Shown here: positions 23,108 through 33,884 of the stretch, piece by piece | How the letters are laid out: each line of letters opens with the position of its first letter | Numbering within the stretch: position 1 is the stretch's first letter | Source of the DNA: Anthoceros angustus | Taxonomy: Eukaryota; Streptophyta; Anthocerotopsida; Anthocerotales; Anthocerotaceae | Direction: 5' to 3' | DNA length: 64,000 bases | NCBI GenBank assembly: GCA_010909165.1 | Contig: VJWM01000239.1 | Coordinates: 124,001 to 188,000, forward strand | The notes under the pieces: generated by a model | Database searches by the model: none | Seen by the model: only the letters and a program-made list of their open reading frames with translations | Told to the model about the DNA's origin: nothing | Position numbers and translations under genes: made by a program

Positions 23108-23672
23108 TGTCGTGGCACCAGACTTGTTTTACAAGAATATATATAGTAGCCTAGAGGTAGGCTGGCTATATATGTGATTTTGGCCATTAGGAAATAGCTA
23201 TTAATTAGCTTACCCCATATGAAGCTATTTAACTGACATTATCGTGATAGGTTATTAGGCCATTTAGGTCATTTCTAGAACCAGGGCTTCAAACCCGGGT
23301 GGCTCGTGGGCTACATCATGAAGCCCGCTGCTGCAACGCCAAAGGATCACGCGAGGTGGTGGCCTCATCACACCGAGAGGGAGGTGCTAGCTCATGATGG
23401 CGGCCAAGACCTCAAGACTGGCGATGGCAGCTGCAACAACCAGTTGTCGAAGTCCGTGGAAAGGGAATGTTGCTGAGACTCACGCAAAACCGCGGTGTTG
23501 CTGGATTTCTGATTGGAATGCAAGGTTTTGGTGTGCATGTGGCTCAGAACGATTGCAATGTGTGTGGGTGCTGCAGCAGGTCACGGATTTACCAACTCCA
23601 GGCAGCCCGTGTAGGGCAGCCCTTTGATTCGTATTTGCACCGAGGTGCGCCACAGACGCGGCGCTGCTGGCT
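23108..23672 (+). mobile_element. 5' LTR of the gypsy-DNMT element
   Basis: Starts TGTCGTGGCACCAGACTTG and matches two further copies at 43799-44356 and 45589-46146 over about 560 bp, with scattered indels. It contains ATATATATAGTAGC near 23145, which may act as the TATA region. It stands 5' of copy A gag in the expected orientation. Confidence 0.82.
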
Positions 23673-23828
23673 TGTCTACTTCGACAACTGCTTTCAATTG
23701 CTGGAGCTCACGTGTGAGGCGAGTGAGCTGGTGGAGGCGGCCGTGCAACTCTAGCAAGGCAGCATCCCCACACGCCCTGATTGTGCAGCAGAAGCTGCAT
23801 TTCATCTGCAGCAAGCTGCCCAAGTCTT

Positions 23829-24190
23829 CCAGCGTTCATAGCGATCGCCCCACAGGTTGCCGTCGATTTGCATACCAGTGTTCGCCTTGTTGAGACAAAT
23901 CTGTTGGTACCATTTTTGTCTACTTTCGAGTGCAATCCAGGGACTGAATGCCTTGGAGAGGTTGAGCACTTAGGGTTCAGGTGTGGAAATTGGCTATTTG
24001 CAGCCATCAGCGTTCATAGCGATCGATCCACAGGTCGGTTTCCTGATTTGCATACCAAAGTGTTCGCCTTGTTGAGACAAATCTGTTGGTACCATTTTTG
24101 TCTACTTTCGAGTGCAATCCAAGGACTGAATGCCTTGGAAAGGTTGGGCACTTAGGGTTCAGTTGGGGAAATTGGCTATTTGCAGCCATC
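23829..24190. repeat. Tandem duplication in the gypsy leader, about 180-bp unit
   Basis: Units 23829-24008 and 24009-24190 both run from AGCGTTCATAGCGATCG to GGCTATTTGCAGCCATCA with high identity, including the shared stretch TGAGACAAATCTGTTGGTAC. They lie between the LTR and gag. Confidence 0.88.
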
Positions 24191-24714
24191 ACTTCCCTTG
24201 TTGCAGCATAGGTGCTAGGATAGTGATATTCCAGGTCCCTTTGCTTACTGAGGAGAAGGATCAGAGTTGCAGCGTTGGTGTGTTCAGAATTTTCGTTTTC
24301 ACATTGATTCTGTGGCTGGGGTTTTGCTTTCTCGGAGGCTGCCTTGCAGCACTTGCTTACCTAGCTGGTGGCTGATCTCTGGCGTGCTGTCTACATGGGC
24401 AATGCCCTCGACGAGGAGGAGGTAGTCCACGCATCGACTGAGGACAAGGGACGTGCCAGCCAGGGTCTTTGCAAGGAGGCGGCCTGGCAGCGGCTGTCTC
24501 TAGGAGGAGACCCAGCGGGAGCAGATCCTGGTGCTGAGCAGCTACAACTGCTGCAGGCACAAGTTGGTCCCTTTGCTAACCGGCCCCGATCCAGTTGCAC
24601 CAGATTTTGGTGACTTGAGGCAGGATAGTGGAGGCTAAGGTGCTGACCATTCATTGGTGATTTCAACAGCACAAGGAGGATAGACTAAAGCTGACCTCTC
24701 GGAGGATCTGATAC

Positions 24715-25923
24715 CATGGAGTCAGGACCATCAAGTAGGCACGAAAAATTCTCAGGCAGGCCTGGGACTATGTCTTTGAGAGATTTCCGCCACGTGTGAG
24801 TGAGGCAATCAGCCGGGTGAAGTTCAAGCACTGCGTTGTACAATCACCTGTACATGTTCGAACAGCTGTCTGCCTACATGGCTGATGAGGCATTGGATTT
24901 GTCGAGGCTCACCAAGCAGATTTGACGCCACGGTGCAAACCTTGAATCCTTTGCACCAGGGGCGCTGCAGCTAGCCTACAATGCCAAGTTGCAGGCCGCC
25001 ATTACAGCTCATCAACAGGCCATTGCTAATGGCACTGTTGCCACCGTCAGCCTCCTACAGTGGTGAGCCCCTCACCCCAGCGGAGAGGACAACAGCAGCA
25101 GATTGATGAGTTCATCCAGACTCCCAAGCATGCCAACCCCGTGGAGGAGTTTCTGAAGATTCTGGAAAAGGCCTTCCCCTCAAAACTCCGGAGAAAATCG
25201 CTGAGTTGGCTACTTTTGCGAGGAAGAAAGGGAGACAGTCCAGATGTGCTTCCGTAGGCTGCAAAAGCTACGTGAGGGTACTGGCATGTTGACGGATCAG
25301 GAGGCGGAGAAATTCTTAGTTGCCCTGGAGGGTGATTCTCTTTTCACTTCCAGCTTGTGTCCTCCTTGGTGGACAAATATGGTGATAACTACACCTTGGA
25401 GCAAGTGCATGAAGAGGCGGAGAAGAAGGAGATCGCCTACCGGTGTTCTCCTCCAAGCATGCCAAGTCCTTCCATCACTACCAGTCCATGTTCACCAACA
25501 AGGGGTCAACCACGCATGGGGAGCTTCCTCAAGGCAGGGCCAGCTAAGCCAGCCAAGGCAGGGGCAGCAGCTACTACAGCAGCAGCAGCACCTGCGGCTT
25601 ATGCAATTACTGTGGCAGTCCAGAGCACTTGTCCACTGCATGCAAGTGTCCATCGGAGGGTTTGTTCTGCACTCACTGCCAGAAGAACGGCCATGTTGTC
25701 ACGGTCTGCTTCCAGAAACATCCGGAGGCGGTATCAGAAGGCAAAGGCAGAGGTTGGTGGGACAGCAGTGGCACCTACAGCTGCTGCAGCTGGAACAGCA
25801 GGGCCTTCACGGAGCAAACAACAACGTGACAAGGCCAAGGCCAAGAATACTGCCAATGCTGAGAAGGTCGCAACCTTGGAGGCACAACTGGCAGCATTGG
25901 CCACGCAGGTGGCCAATCTCTAG
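24715..25923 (+). pseudogene. Gag of gypsy copy A
   Basis: An ATG at 24715 opens MESGPSSRHEKFSGRPGTMS and soon shifts frame. Later parts read VEEFLKILEKAFPS, FRRLQKLREGTGMLTDQEAE and SSLVDKYGDNYTLEQVHEEA (nucleocapsid-proximal helices). Two CCHC knuckles follow (CGSPEHLSTACKCP with its leading Cys, then CTHCQKNGHVVTVC), about 25600-25715. The C-terminus holds an Ala/Gln-rich coiled coil (KVATLEAQLAALATQVANL) ending in TAG at 25921-25923. Gag forms the particle and binds element RNA. Confidence 0.8.
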
Positions 25924-26658
25924 TGCTGAAGGAGCCAAACCGCTGCAGCAGTAGAACTTGTTGCAGTACCTGAAGGAGAGGACTACGGCCTGCCACATCA
26001 GGTCTGCACAGCGGATAAGGCACCAAGTGACAGCCAAGAGGGACGTGTTGTGATGCCGACCAGCTGGGTGGGGCATGTGCTCCCAAATACCACGCTGGAC
26101 ATTACATCAGCAGCTACTGGACCTGTCACTGGGCAACGAGGGGCGAGGGCAGTGATGCCTCAATCCTATGTGCCATTGCCGCCAGGTTCTGCCATTCCGA
26201 TCAGGGGCAGAGCCATTCTTCATCAGGTCAGAGCCAAGTGGATCAGCCCCTCAAAGGGGCAGGGCATATCACATGCGGAAAAATTGTACTTGCTTCCACA
26301 GGCTGTCACTGCTGAACAGGTGGCTAAGAGGCTCACGGAGATCCCACTCTTCACTCTCCAGGAGCTTGGAGTTACACCCAGCCGGCTGCAGCAAATGATG
26401 CAGACACTAGAAGTTGTGGCCACATGCAATGAGCCCGATCCTGTGGTTGCTCATGCCCGATTGTGGGAACTCCCACCAGACAGATCGTCACGCTGTGACA
26501 GCAGCCTTCAGCCCATGGAGCAGCCACGAATGCATTCCGGCTTGCTGGAAGGAGTCTGCAGTGTACAGGTGGCAGGCCAAGTTGGTGACAGACCACGAGT
26601 GCAGCCCCAACAGGCTCAACACCCGGGTTAGCAACGCTGTTGTTGTCGAGCAGGGCAC

Positions 26659-27364
26659 GTGACGGTGAATGGTTACGCACCCAGGGTGGTGCTGCTTGAC
26701 ACAGGTGCACAGCCAGTCATAATCGGCAAGGTGCTGGCAGCCAGGTTGCATCTGAAGGGTGATGCTCTTCGCACATCACCCTGGAACATCAGGACTGCTT
26801 CCAGGGCAATTGAGCCAGTGTGTGGGAAACCATCCGACCGTGGATATTACCCTTAACCCGGCACGCCAGATGAGATGACCTTGTCATTGCCCTGTCTTGT
26901 GACCACAGCCACCAACTCGATGTCTTGTTGGGTCAAGAATTTTGTACCCACCAGGCATTGGCGTGGACAACTGGACGGAACAAGCCTTTACAGGCCTGAT
27001 TGGAGACAAGGGGGCTCCGTGTGGCGCATCTGCCACTGGACCTTCATGGTAAAACAGTTGCTGATGTGGCCTCGCTTGTAGCCTGCCAAATGGTTTGTGA
27101 CATTCAGTCTTGCAACCTTGGCGAGCTAGTGAGGACACTGCCCATGTAGAAGCGGCTGGAGTCTGCAGCTGATGAGGACTCACCTGGCAGTGGCAGCACT
27201 TTGTCTCAAGCCATGGCTCATCCAGACTACCCTGCTGAGGTGGCCGCACGTTTGCAGAATGCCAAGGCTCAATTGCAGCGTGTCCAGAGCCTTGTGGCTA
27301 CAGGGTTGGCGCATCCCACACAGGACAAGCTGAACTGCACTGTGATCACGTGGGCACCCTCTCA
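26659..27364 (+). pseudogene. Retropepsin-like protease region, copy A
   Basis: The motif VVLLDTGAQPVIIG (catalytic D-T-G) is followed by ARLHLKG. A LLGQEF-type segment, characteristic of the retropepsin C-terminal part, is readable near 26920-26945 across frame changes. The stretch 27010-27364 links to the methyltransferase and shows no named domain. Confidence 0.75.
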
Positions 27365-28310
27365 GCCTGAACTAACGGTGGTAGAGCTATTTGGGGTATC
27401 TGCACTGGCTGGAGGCTTTGCTATTGACGGGCTCACTATCCGGCTATGTCTATTGTGACAAGGACCCAATAGCCAGGGACATTGCAGCCTTCAGACTGCT
27501 TGGGCTGCAACAGCGCTTTCCAGCAACTACCCCAGAGGCCACTCACAGCGTTTTTACGGCCTGGCCACAGGATGTGCAGTACATCCAACAGGCCCACATC
27601 CATGCTTTGGGACCTGTGGACATGGTCATCGCTGGCTGGGAATGCCAGGGGTTTTCCAGGGCAGGCCGTGGCCAAGGCTTAGAAGATGCACGTTCAGGCC
27701 TCTTTCGGGACTTGCACCAGGTGCTCGCTCAGCAAGATAATCCACACTGTGCTTATCTCTTGGAAAACACACCTGCCCAGCTGGACTCACGCCCACATGT
27801 GCAACAGGACATGGTGATTGTGCAGCATTATGTGGGCTCCCATATGGATGCTGCCCAGGTGGGGTAGCTATGCCCTGAGCTACGCAATTATTGGACAAAC
27901 CTTGTCCCTCTTTGATTCTTGAGCTAGCCTTACGTGGCACCACCAGGGATCCCCACTTGCAGCTGCAGCTGGTCTTGGAACCACATCAAGCCAGTCACTG
28001 CTAGTGCGTGCCTTGGTTCCCTACCAATGTGCCAGGGCAGCCGAGACAGGCGTTGCCCACGCCGTGAGTTTTCCAGGCTCTTTTGCATACAGAGCTCAAG
28101 GCAATGGCATGCTCCTTAACACTACCACTCAGCAATGGGAGGAACCTGGTAGAGGAGGCGAGGCGCCTGATGGGTTTCCAAACAGGGCAGCACCTCAAGT
28201 CACTCGACCCCAGTGCTGCAGCCATAGGCAGAGCCATGGACCTTCACGCCATTACTTGGCTGGTCAGCCTCTGCCTCGCCTTTCAATTGCACGCCAAGTT
28301 GCAGCTGTAG
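27365..28310 (+). pseudogene. C5-cytosine DNA methyltransferase domain inside gypsy copy A
   Basis: Motif I-like TVVELFGVSALAGGFAIDG (AdoMet loop), then YCDKDPIARDIAAFRLLGLQ (motif II, acidic ribose contact). Next come LGPVDMVIAGWECQGFSRAG (motif IV, with the catalytic Cys at about 27643-27645), GQGLEDARSGLF, and YLLENTPAQ (motif VI). A motif VIII-like ELRNYWTNLVPL and a C-terminal VSFPGSFAYR region with RLMGF and AIGRAMDLHAITWL resemble motifs IX-X of C5 methyltransferases. A frame open over 27391-27867 covers motifs II-VI. The domain sits between protease and RT, in the position of a captured pol module. It would transfer methyl groups from S-adenosylmethionine to cytosine. This copy has frame shifts on both sides. 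Confidence 0.86.
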
Positions 28311-28504
28311 CCCTTCCTAGCTTGCTGGCCAGTATGTGCCCAGCAGATGCTGTCCATTTTCCCTTTCCTGGCTACACTCACCTACCCTTTTGGCCAGATG
28401 CTGGGGGTGGAGCAGCCTACATGGGGAAACAGGTCTGCTTTTTCCGCATCTGACCACAAGGGAAGTGAGCATGGAGCATCAACAAAGGTCACAGCTGATA
28501 ATTT

Positions 28505-29913
28505 CCCTTGGAAGATGGGGATGAGCTCACAGACCTGCAGAAGCAGAGGATTCACGTGCTACTGCTGAAGTATCGAGACTGCTTCGCCTTCTCAATGAAG
28601 GAGCTGAAGAGGTGTAATGTGTTGACCTTTAGGATCAACCTTACCACCTCGGAGCCCATCTACAGGAGAAGGTACCGTCTCAGCAAGACAGAATGGGACA
28701 TGGTGGACGCCCGCTGCAGGAATTGCTGGAAGCAGGGTTGATCAGGCCCTCCAGCAGTGACTATGCTGCTGCCACCGTGATAAGAAGGACAGCCAAGGGC
28801 TGTGGACTGAGAAGAGGATGCGGGACTATCGTCCCATAAATGTAGCAACAGCACAGGATCGGTACCGATGCCGACCCCTGAAGAAATTTTTGACCGCATT
28901 GGGCAGTCAGTCTTCTTCTCCACACTTGACCTACGCCAAGGATTCAACCAGGTGCCGGTTGCTGAGGAGGACATCAAGAAGACTGCCTTCCATGGATCTC
29001 AGCAGCTGTGGGAGTGGCTGGTGATGCCTTTTGGATTTAAAATGCACCAGTCACCTTCCAGAGGATAATGGATCTTGTGCTGGCAGGTGCAGCATATTTG
29101 ATGTGCTACATTGGCGATGTCCTTGTGCACAGGATTTTGAGCAGCACTTGGCACATCTAGAGGATCTGTTCCTTAGGTTGCGGAAGGCTGAGCTCACGTG
29201 CCACCCCTCCAAATGTGAGTTTGGGATGAGCACTGTAGCATACTTGGGACACAAGATCGTGCCCAATGGAGTCATGCCTCATGCAGCCAAGATCCAGGCC
29301 ATTCAGCGGGTGAAGAAGCCCACCAATGTGTCAGCACTACGGGCATTTCTAGGATTGTGCAACTATTACAGGGTGTACATCCAGAATTTCAGCAGGATTG
29401 CTAAACCGCTGAACAACCTATTGCGCAAGGACGTGGAGTGGCTGTGGGATGAGCATGCTCAACAGTCTTTGACACCTTGAAAGAGCGGCTCAGCACATCA
29501 CCCATTATGGCTCGTCCCAATTTTGACAAGCCGTTTGTGCTTCATACAGACTGGAGTAGTCTGGGGCTGGGTGCTGTACTTGCGCAAGAGGATGAGCAGG
29601 GAAGGAACGTGTGATTGCCTTTGCCTCACGCAGCAACAACCGTGCTGAGGCCAATTACAGCAGCTATGAGGGCGAATGCCTCGCTGTTTGGGCAGTCTGC
29701 CACTTCAGACCTTACCTCTATGGGCAGCAGTTTACCCTTGTCACTGACCATCAACCCTTGAAGTGGCTGATGACAAACACAAAGCTCAGCGGAAACTTGC
29801 TCGCTGGGCCATGATTTTGCAGGATTACAACTTCCATGTGGAGCAGGCCGGGGTGTCACATCAGAATGCGGACACCCTCTCCAGGAATCGGATAGCAGCT
29901 GTAGGGATGCACG
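28505..29913 (+). pseudogene. Gypsy reverse transcriptase-RNase H, copy A
   Basis: Segments: LLLKYRDCFAFSMKELKRCN, RMRDYRPINVAT, FFSTLDLRQGFNQVPV (the first Asp box), LVMPFGF, MCYIGDVLVH at about 29101-29130 (the YxDD position, here Y-I-G-D), YLGHKIVPNGV and FLGLCNYYRVYI. RNase H follows with [27 protein letters not shown] and LVTDHQPLKWL. A FHVEQAG...SHQNADTLSRN tail closes it. The Gly in the catalytic box would abolish metal binding by one carboxylate. Small shifts split the frame. Confidence 0.9.
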
Positions 29914-29988
29914 ATTTTTTTTGTTTTAAGAGTGTTTGTATAGCAGTGCTTTGAGAATCGCCCGGTAAGGTCTTTTATACGAGAATGG

Positions 29989-32121
29989 TCCTTGGCCCTT
30001 GGGATAATAATTTGTTTTTTGAACCTTAGGTTTTTCGACCCCTATAGGTAGGTCGGAGATAGAGTCCTTGGGTTTTGGTGATTTTAGAAATAAGAAAGTG
30101 TCTATATATGTTGGTGCCTACACCGCCGCCACGCGCAAGCGGGAGGTAGCCGCCCACCACGGTCAAGAACGGACGACGCACTGTGGGAGTTTACAACCCT
30201 AGTGGCGAGTGGCCGCCACTGAGAATCGAGACGACACACCAAAGACCGCGAGGTCGCGAATTCGGGCCGAGCGCTGAGCAGCAAGTCGGGCGCGATGCAA
30301 CCGCACCGGCGAGCTCGTCATTGCAGTTGGACGACTACCGTGCAGACGGCGGCGAAAAAGAGAACCAGGCGGTAGCGAAGGAGGAAAAGAGACGCCGAGG
30401 CAAGAGCGCCAACAAGAAGTGGAGGAGACGCGAGGTGGTGTCCTTCACCAGCGCTGGAGTTGGGTTCTTTTCTCAAGAAGGAGAAAGAGATGGCGCCGAG
30501 TCAGGGCCGAAATTTCACTCAAAGGCCCAACATGGACCATCGGAAGGTGAGAGGCAGCCGCGGTCCGGAATTTATGGAGATGAAATGGTGTTAGGCTGTC
30601 AAAGATTGGTGTGCGCAATTGAGAACCAAGTTGCAAGAGGGAGACGCGAGGAAGAGGCCGAAAACTGGATTTGGGACTCTTCGAGGTATGGGCGAGAAGC
30701 ATCGAGGATGGAAGCTTGGTAACCCCAGAAAGAAGACCCCGAGTCGCACCGCGCCATGAAGCCTGGGAAGTGAGAGTGAACAATGGATGGGTGACTCGCC
30801 AACTCGTGTCTGCTGGTGGGATTAGCCAAGTGGATTTTGTGTTTCGCAGAATCGGAAGTTGATCGGGCACTACTCGGTCTTTCTTCATGAGGTGGTTAAA
30901 GGTACTCAAATCGACGGATGATCTTTGAAAGAGCCTGTGAGGAGAGGGCGAATTGTTCTCCCTTCCCTCGACCTCCTTGATTTCACCTTTTCTAATTCAT
31001 GTGTTCGCATTCGTGTCTAACGGAGTTGGAAGTCGGTCCGCCTTCATAGCCGGAAACCGGCCGTGAACTCAAGGTAGAGGAGGAGGAGTGTAAGGAAGAT
31101 TCCGGAAGGATTCCAGAAGCTTGGGAATGCGCCCCTAGAAGATCGGATGAAGGTGGAGGTTTCAAGGGCAAGAAGTGAGGGCGGACGGCCGAACGGGGTG
31201 GGGAAGGGAAGGACACAAGGCAGAAGAGGAACCCCAGCCACACCTAGGGTCACCAGTCGAATCAGCAGGAACGAGAGTGAAGGAGGAGAAAATAAAAGGG
31301 AACGACAAGTTGTGCCCTCTCAGTGGGAGGAGTCGCCGCTAGGAGAGATTGGAGCGGATGAGGAGATTGTGGCAAACCAACCCCTAGAAGAAGAGGGGTT
31401 AGCGATAGCCAAGTCCGCGCGGAGCTCCGAACATTTTTGGCATTTCAACGTCCTACCAAGTGGAGGTGTGACACCGTCATAGAATTGTTGTGGAAGGGAA
31501 TGGGCACGGACAGCCAATCGAACTGCAGCCTTGACTTCGCCATGGCTCGACGCAGTGATCTCCTCGACCAGCCGCCATGGCTCACCGGCCGAGTGTGCCA
31601 ACAGGAAAAGTTGCTCAAGGAGAAGTTGGAGAGCCCGAAGGCGAGAACAAGGTGGCGAGGAGCGCAGACGGAATGCGAGGCGGCCCTATGCAAGGCACAG
31701 GAGCAAAGGCCATGTCCACCCAACAGAGGCCTTAGTGAATCAGTCAAGCGATGCCACAATCGAGGAGCTTCAAGATGAGGTCTCATGAGCCTGTGAACAA
31801 ATGGAAACAATGGCGCCCGAGAAATTCAAGAAGCGGAGAGATATAAGCGAGAGAGAGATGAAGCTAGGGCCGAGTCAAGAGAGAGGTGGCCAAACCAAGA
31901 AGGGCAGAGCCACAAGAACCGCAGAGTCAAGCCACCACCGGGGAAACTACCACCACGGTGGCTAAACCGCCACCGTCGGGAGGAACCGAGGTGGGGAAGT
32001 CACCGAGCGCCGCAGTGGGGATACGATCCGGATTCCAAGGCCTGCCTGTGATTGTCCACGGAGGAGAGGGTAAGAACCTCTCAGAAGAGTGACAGGGCGT
32101 CTGGATGAGGATGCTCATGTC
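29989..32121 (+). repeat. Exact direct repeat, first copy (2133 bp)
   Basis: Identical to 33885-36017 at a constant offset of 3896 as far as I compared. It begins TCCTTGGCCCTTGGGATAAT, contains a possible TATA box in TCTATATATGTTGG (about 30102-30115) and an open + frame at 30183-30722 rich in charged residues. Later it has a coiled-coil-like stretch (EKLLKEKLESPKARTRWRGA, about 31605-31665) of the sort found in plant gag proteins. Confidence 0.93.
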
Positions 32122-32714
32122 ACAGCTGCACTGCATGGTGGTGCTCACTCTAAATGTGTATGTGGTTGTTGGGACGGGAGGCGGCTTGGTGCACATCTTG
32201 GCCGCCACAGGCGTTTACGATGGTTCTTCCGAGCAGGCGGGGCCTACCCCAAGTGGTGATCGAGGAAATGGCGGCGGAAGCTTGAGGCGTGGAGGGAGGA
32301 GCACACGGTGTGTGTCCGCGATGAGGAGGCGGAATAACGGGCCTAGGGCAAACAGCGCCCATGGGAAGGCCGAAAAGCTGCAGGCGTGTGAGGTGGAGGT
32401 TTTGGGGAGAATCGCTCGGATCGGGCGTGGCGGGAGGCGGGCAGGAACCCCAGCCCCTTGAGGGCTAAGCGACAACAGCGGGCCAGCAGCGATTTTAGGA
32501 GGCCAGACATCATAGGCGAGGCTTCTTTTTGGGGTAGAGGATAGGATGTTTTGAGGACCCGTGGGCAGTTTCTGAATTGGTAGGAGGCGCTCGTGGTAGT
32601 GGGCCATATTTTCTAGACACCTTTGGTAGGAGTGGTGGAAATCCACGGTGAATGTATAGAGACCCTTGAGTCTCTCTAGAGACAATTTGGTGTGAACTTC
32701 CGTGTGTTGAAGCT

Positions 32715-33884
32715 ATGAGGTTGATTGGAGGCGTCGATCAAACTCGTTCGATGCACCGCCTTCTCGTCACAGGGGAAGATCACTGGATGGTCGAGGCGGG
32801 TGGCCAAGCTTACGGTGTGGGGGCGGACTCCCTTGAGGCCGTCAAGGCTGCCTCAGTTACCTCTTGCAACCCTTGCTGCTCGGCGTTCTCCTCCTCCGTC
32901 GTTGTTCCTCTCACTTGTTCAGGCCATGGGTGAGCTCCCCCACTTCCTGGCCGGACGAGCATGTAGCCTCTCCTCCGGTGCTTTCTTCCCTCGTCTATTC
33001 TTTCCGGAGGTCCCTTCCTTCTCCGGGCGGGCGGTATCCCGTCAGACTCACGGCTTCCTCCACATGCGCAACCTTGCGGCGTCGAACTCCTTGCACGTCG
33101 CCTATTCTCCTCCGTCTTCAAAGCGGGCTGGATCGCTCGAAGTCTTGGATTCTCGTTGAGAACCCTGCTGCTCCATGCATCTTGGGTTGCAACTCCAAGG
33201 TGTCCTCCTTCCTCCGCCCGCCCTTCTACCTCCTGCTGTGCAGGGTCCCCAATCTCCCGGGTCTGGCCTCCGATGCCTCCTCACGGCTCGGCCGTGCTTG
33301 CTCCTTCTTGCTCGGCCTTGAGTTGGCGCGGCTCTCGGCGCCTCCCTCCACGGTTCGATCACCATGAGTGATCGCGATCGGCCCGGCCTCCGCCTCCTTG
33401 GCCACCTTCACACGAGCCTCTCTGGCTCAGTCTCGTCGGGCCGCCTCCGCCCGTCGAGCTTTTACCTTGCTGCTCTTGCCTCCTGCGCTGCCTGCGGAGG
33501 TCCTCGGCGCTTGGGCCTCCTTAGGCCCCTTGTGCTCCTCGGTGAAGGAATTTAGTCCGGTCCTGCGGATGGACCCGACCTCCCTCTCGCCTCCGGCGTT
33601 TCCTTCCTCTGTCGGCGAGGTTTCCGCCTCCCCACAGGCTCGGGCCGCACGGCCTGGCTCCACCATCCGCACGGTGGCCTCCACGGTTTTCTCGGTCCAC
33701 AGGTCCCAGGCATACCGTCCATGGTAGCAACCGCCGTGTTTCTTCCACGGCCTCAGTGAGACCCACAAAGTCCGTAGTGGGCGGGCATCTCACGGTCCGT
33801 CAGGACCTCCCCTTGATCGGAGCAAGTCGGGGTTGGGTTCTCGGACCAATCGGGACCCTTAGGTCACGAGTCTTGAGCTTCCCC
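32715..33884 (-). pseudogene. Gag-like fragment, related to the 47.7-56.9 kb family
   Basis: The - strand frames over 33102-33365 and 33427-33793 share GRAVRRH, GSQRESKT and DGGE blocks, and a FLH(K/R) end, with the + strand frames at 50015-50290 and 49548-49841. The coiled-coil region of this family is readable but broken. It lies between the two exact repeats in the opposite sense. Confidence 0.55.

Larger units (their letters stand above)
23108..29913 (+). mobile_element. Ty3/gypsy element carrying a DNA methyltransferase, copy A (3' truncated)
   Basis: Order: LTR (23108-23672), leader with tandem duplication, gag, protease, C5-DNA methyltransferase, reverse transcriptase and RNase H, cut near 29913 just after RNase H where homology with copy B stops. 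RT before RNase H with an HHCC/DDE integrase downstream (seen in copy B) is gypsy order. Frames are repeatedly shifted by 1-2 nt indels, many at short repeats. It overlaps copy B over 25394-29913 (copy B 37364-41903) and is not a simple interrupted single element. Confidence 0.88.

Noticed and set aside
24703-24716. TCTGATACCATGG before gypsy gag as a primer-binding site
   Set aside because: It is the reverse complement of the usual PBS and lies 1 kb from the LTR. It overlaps the gag start and is probably coincidental.
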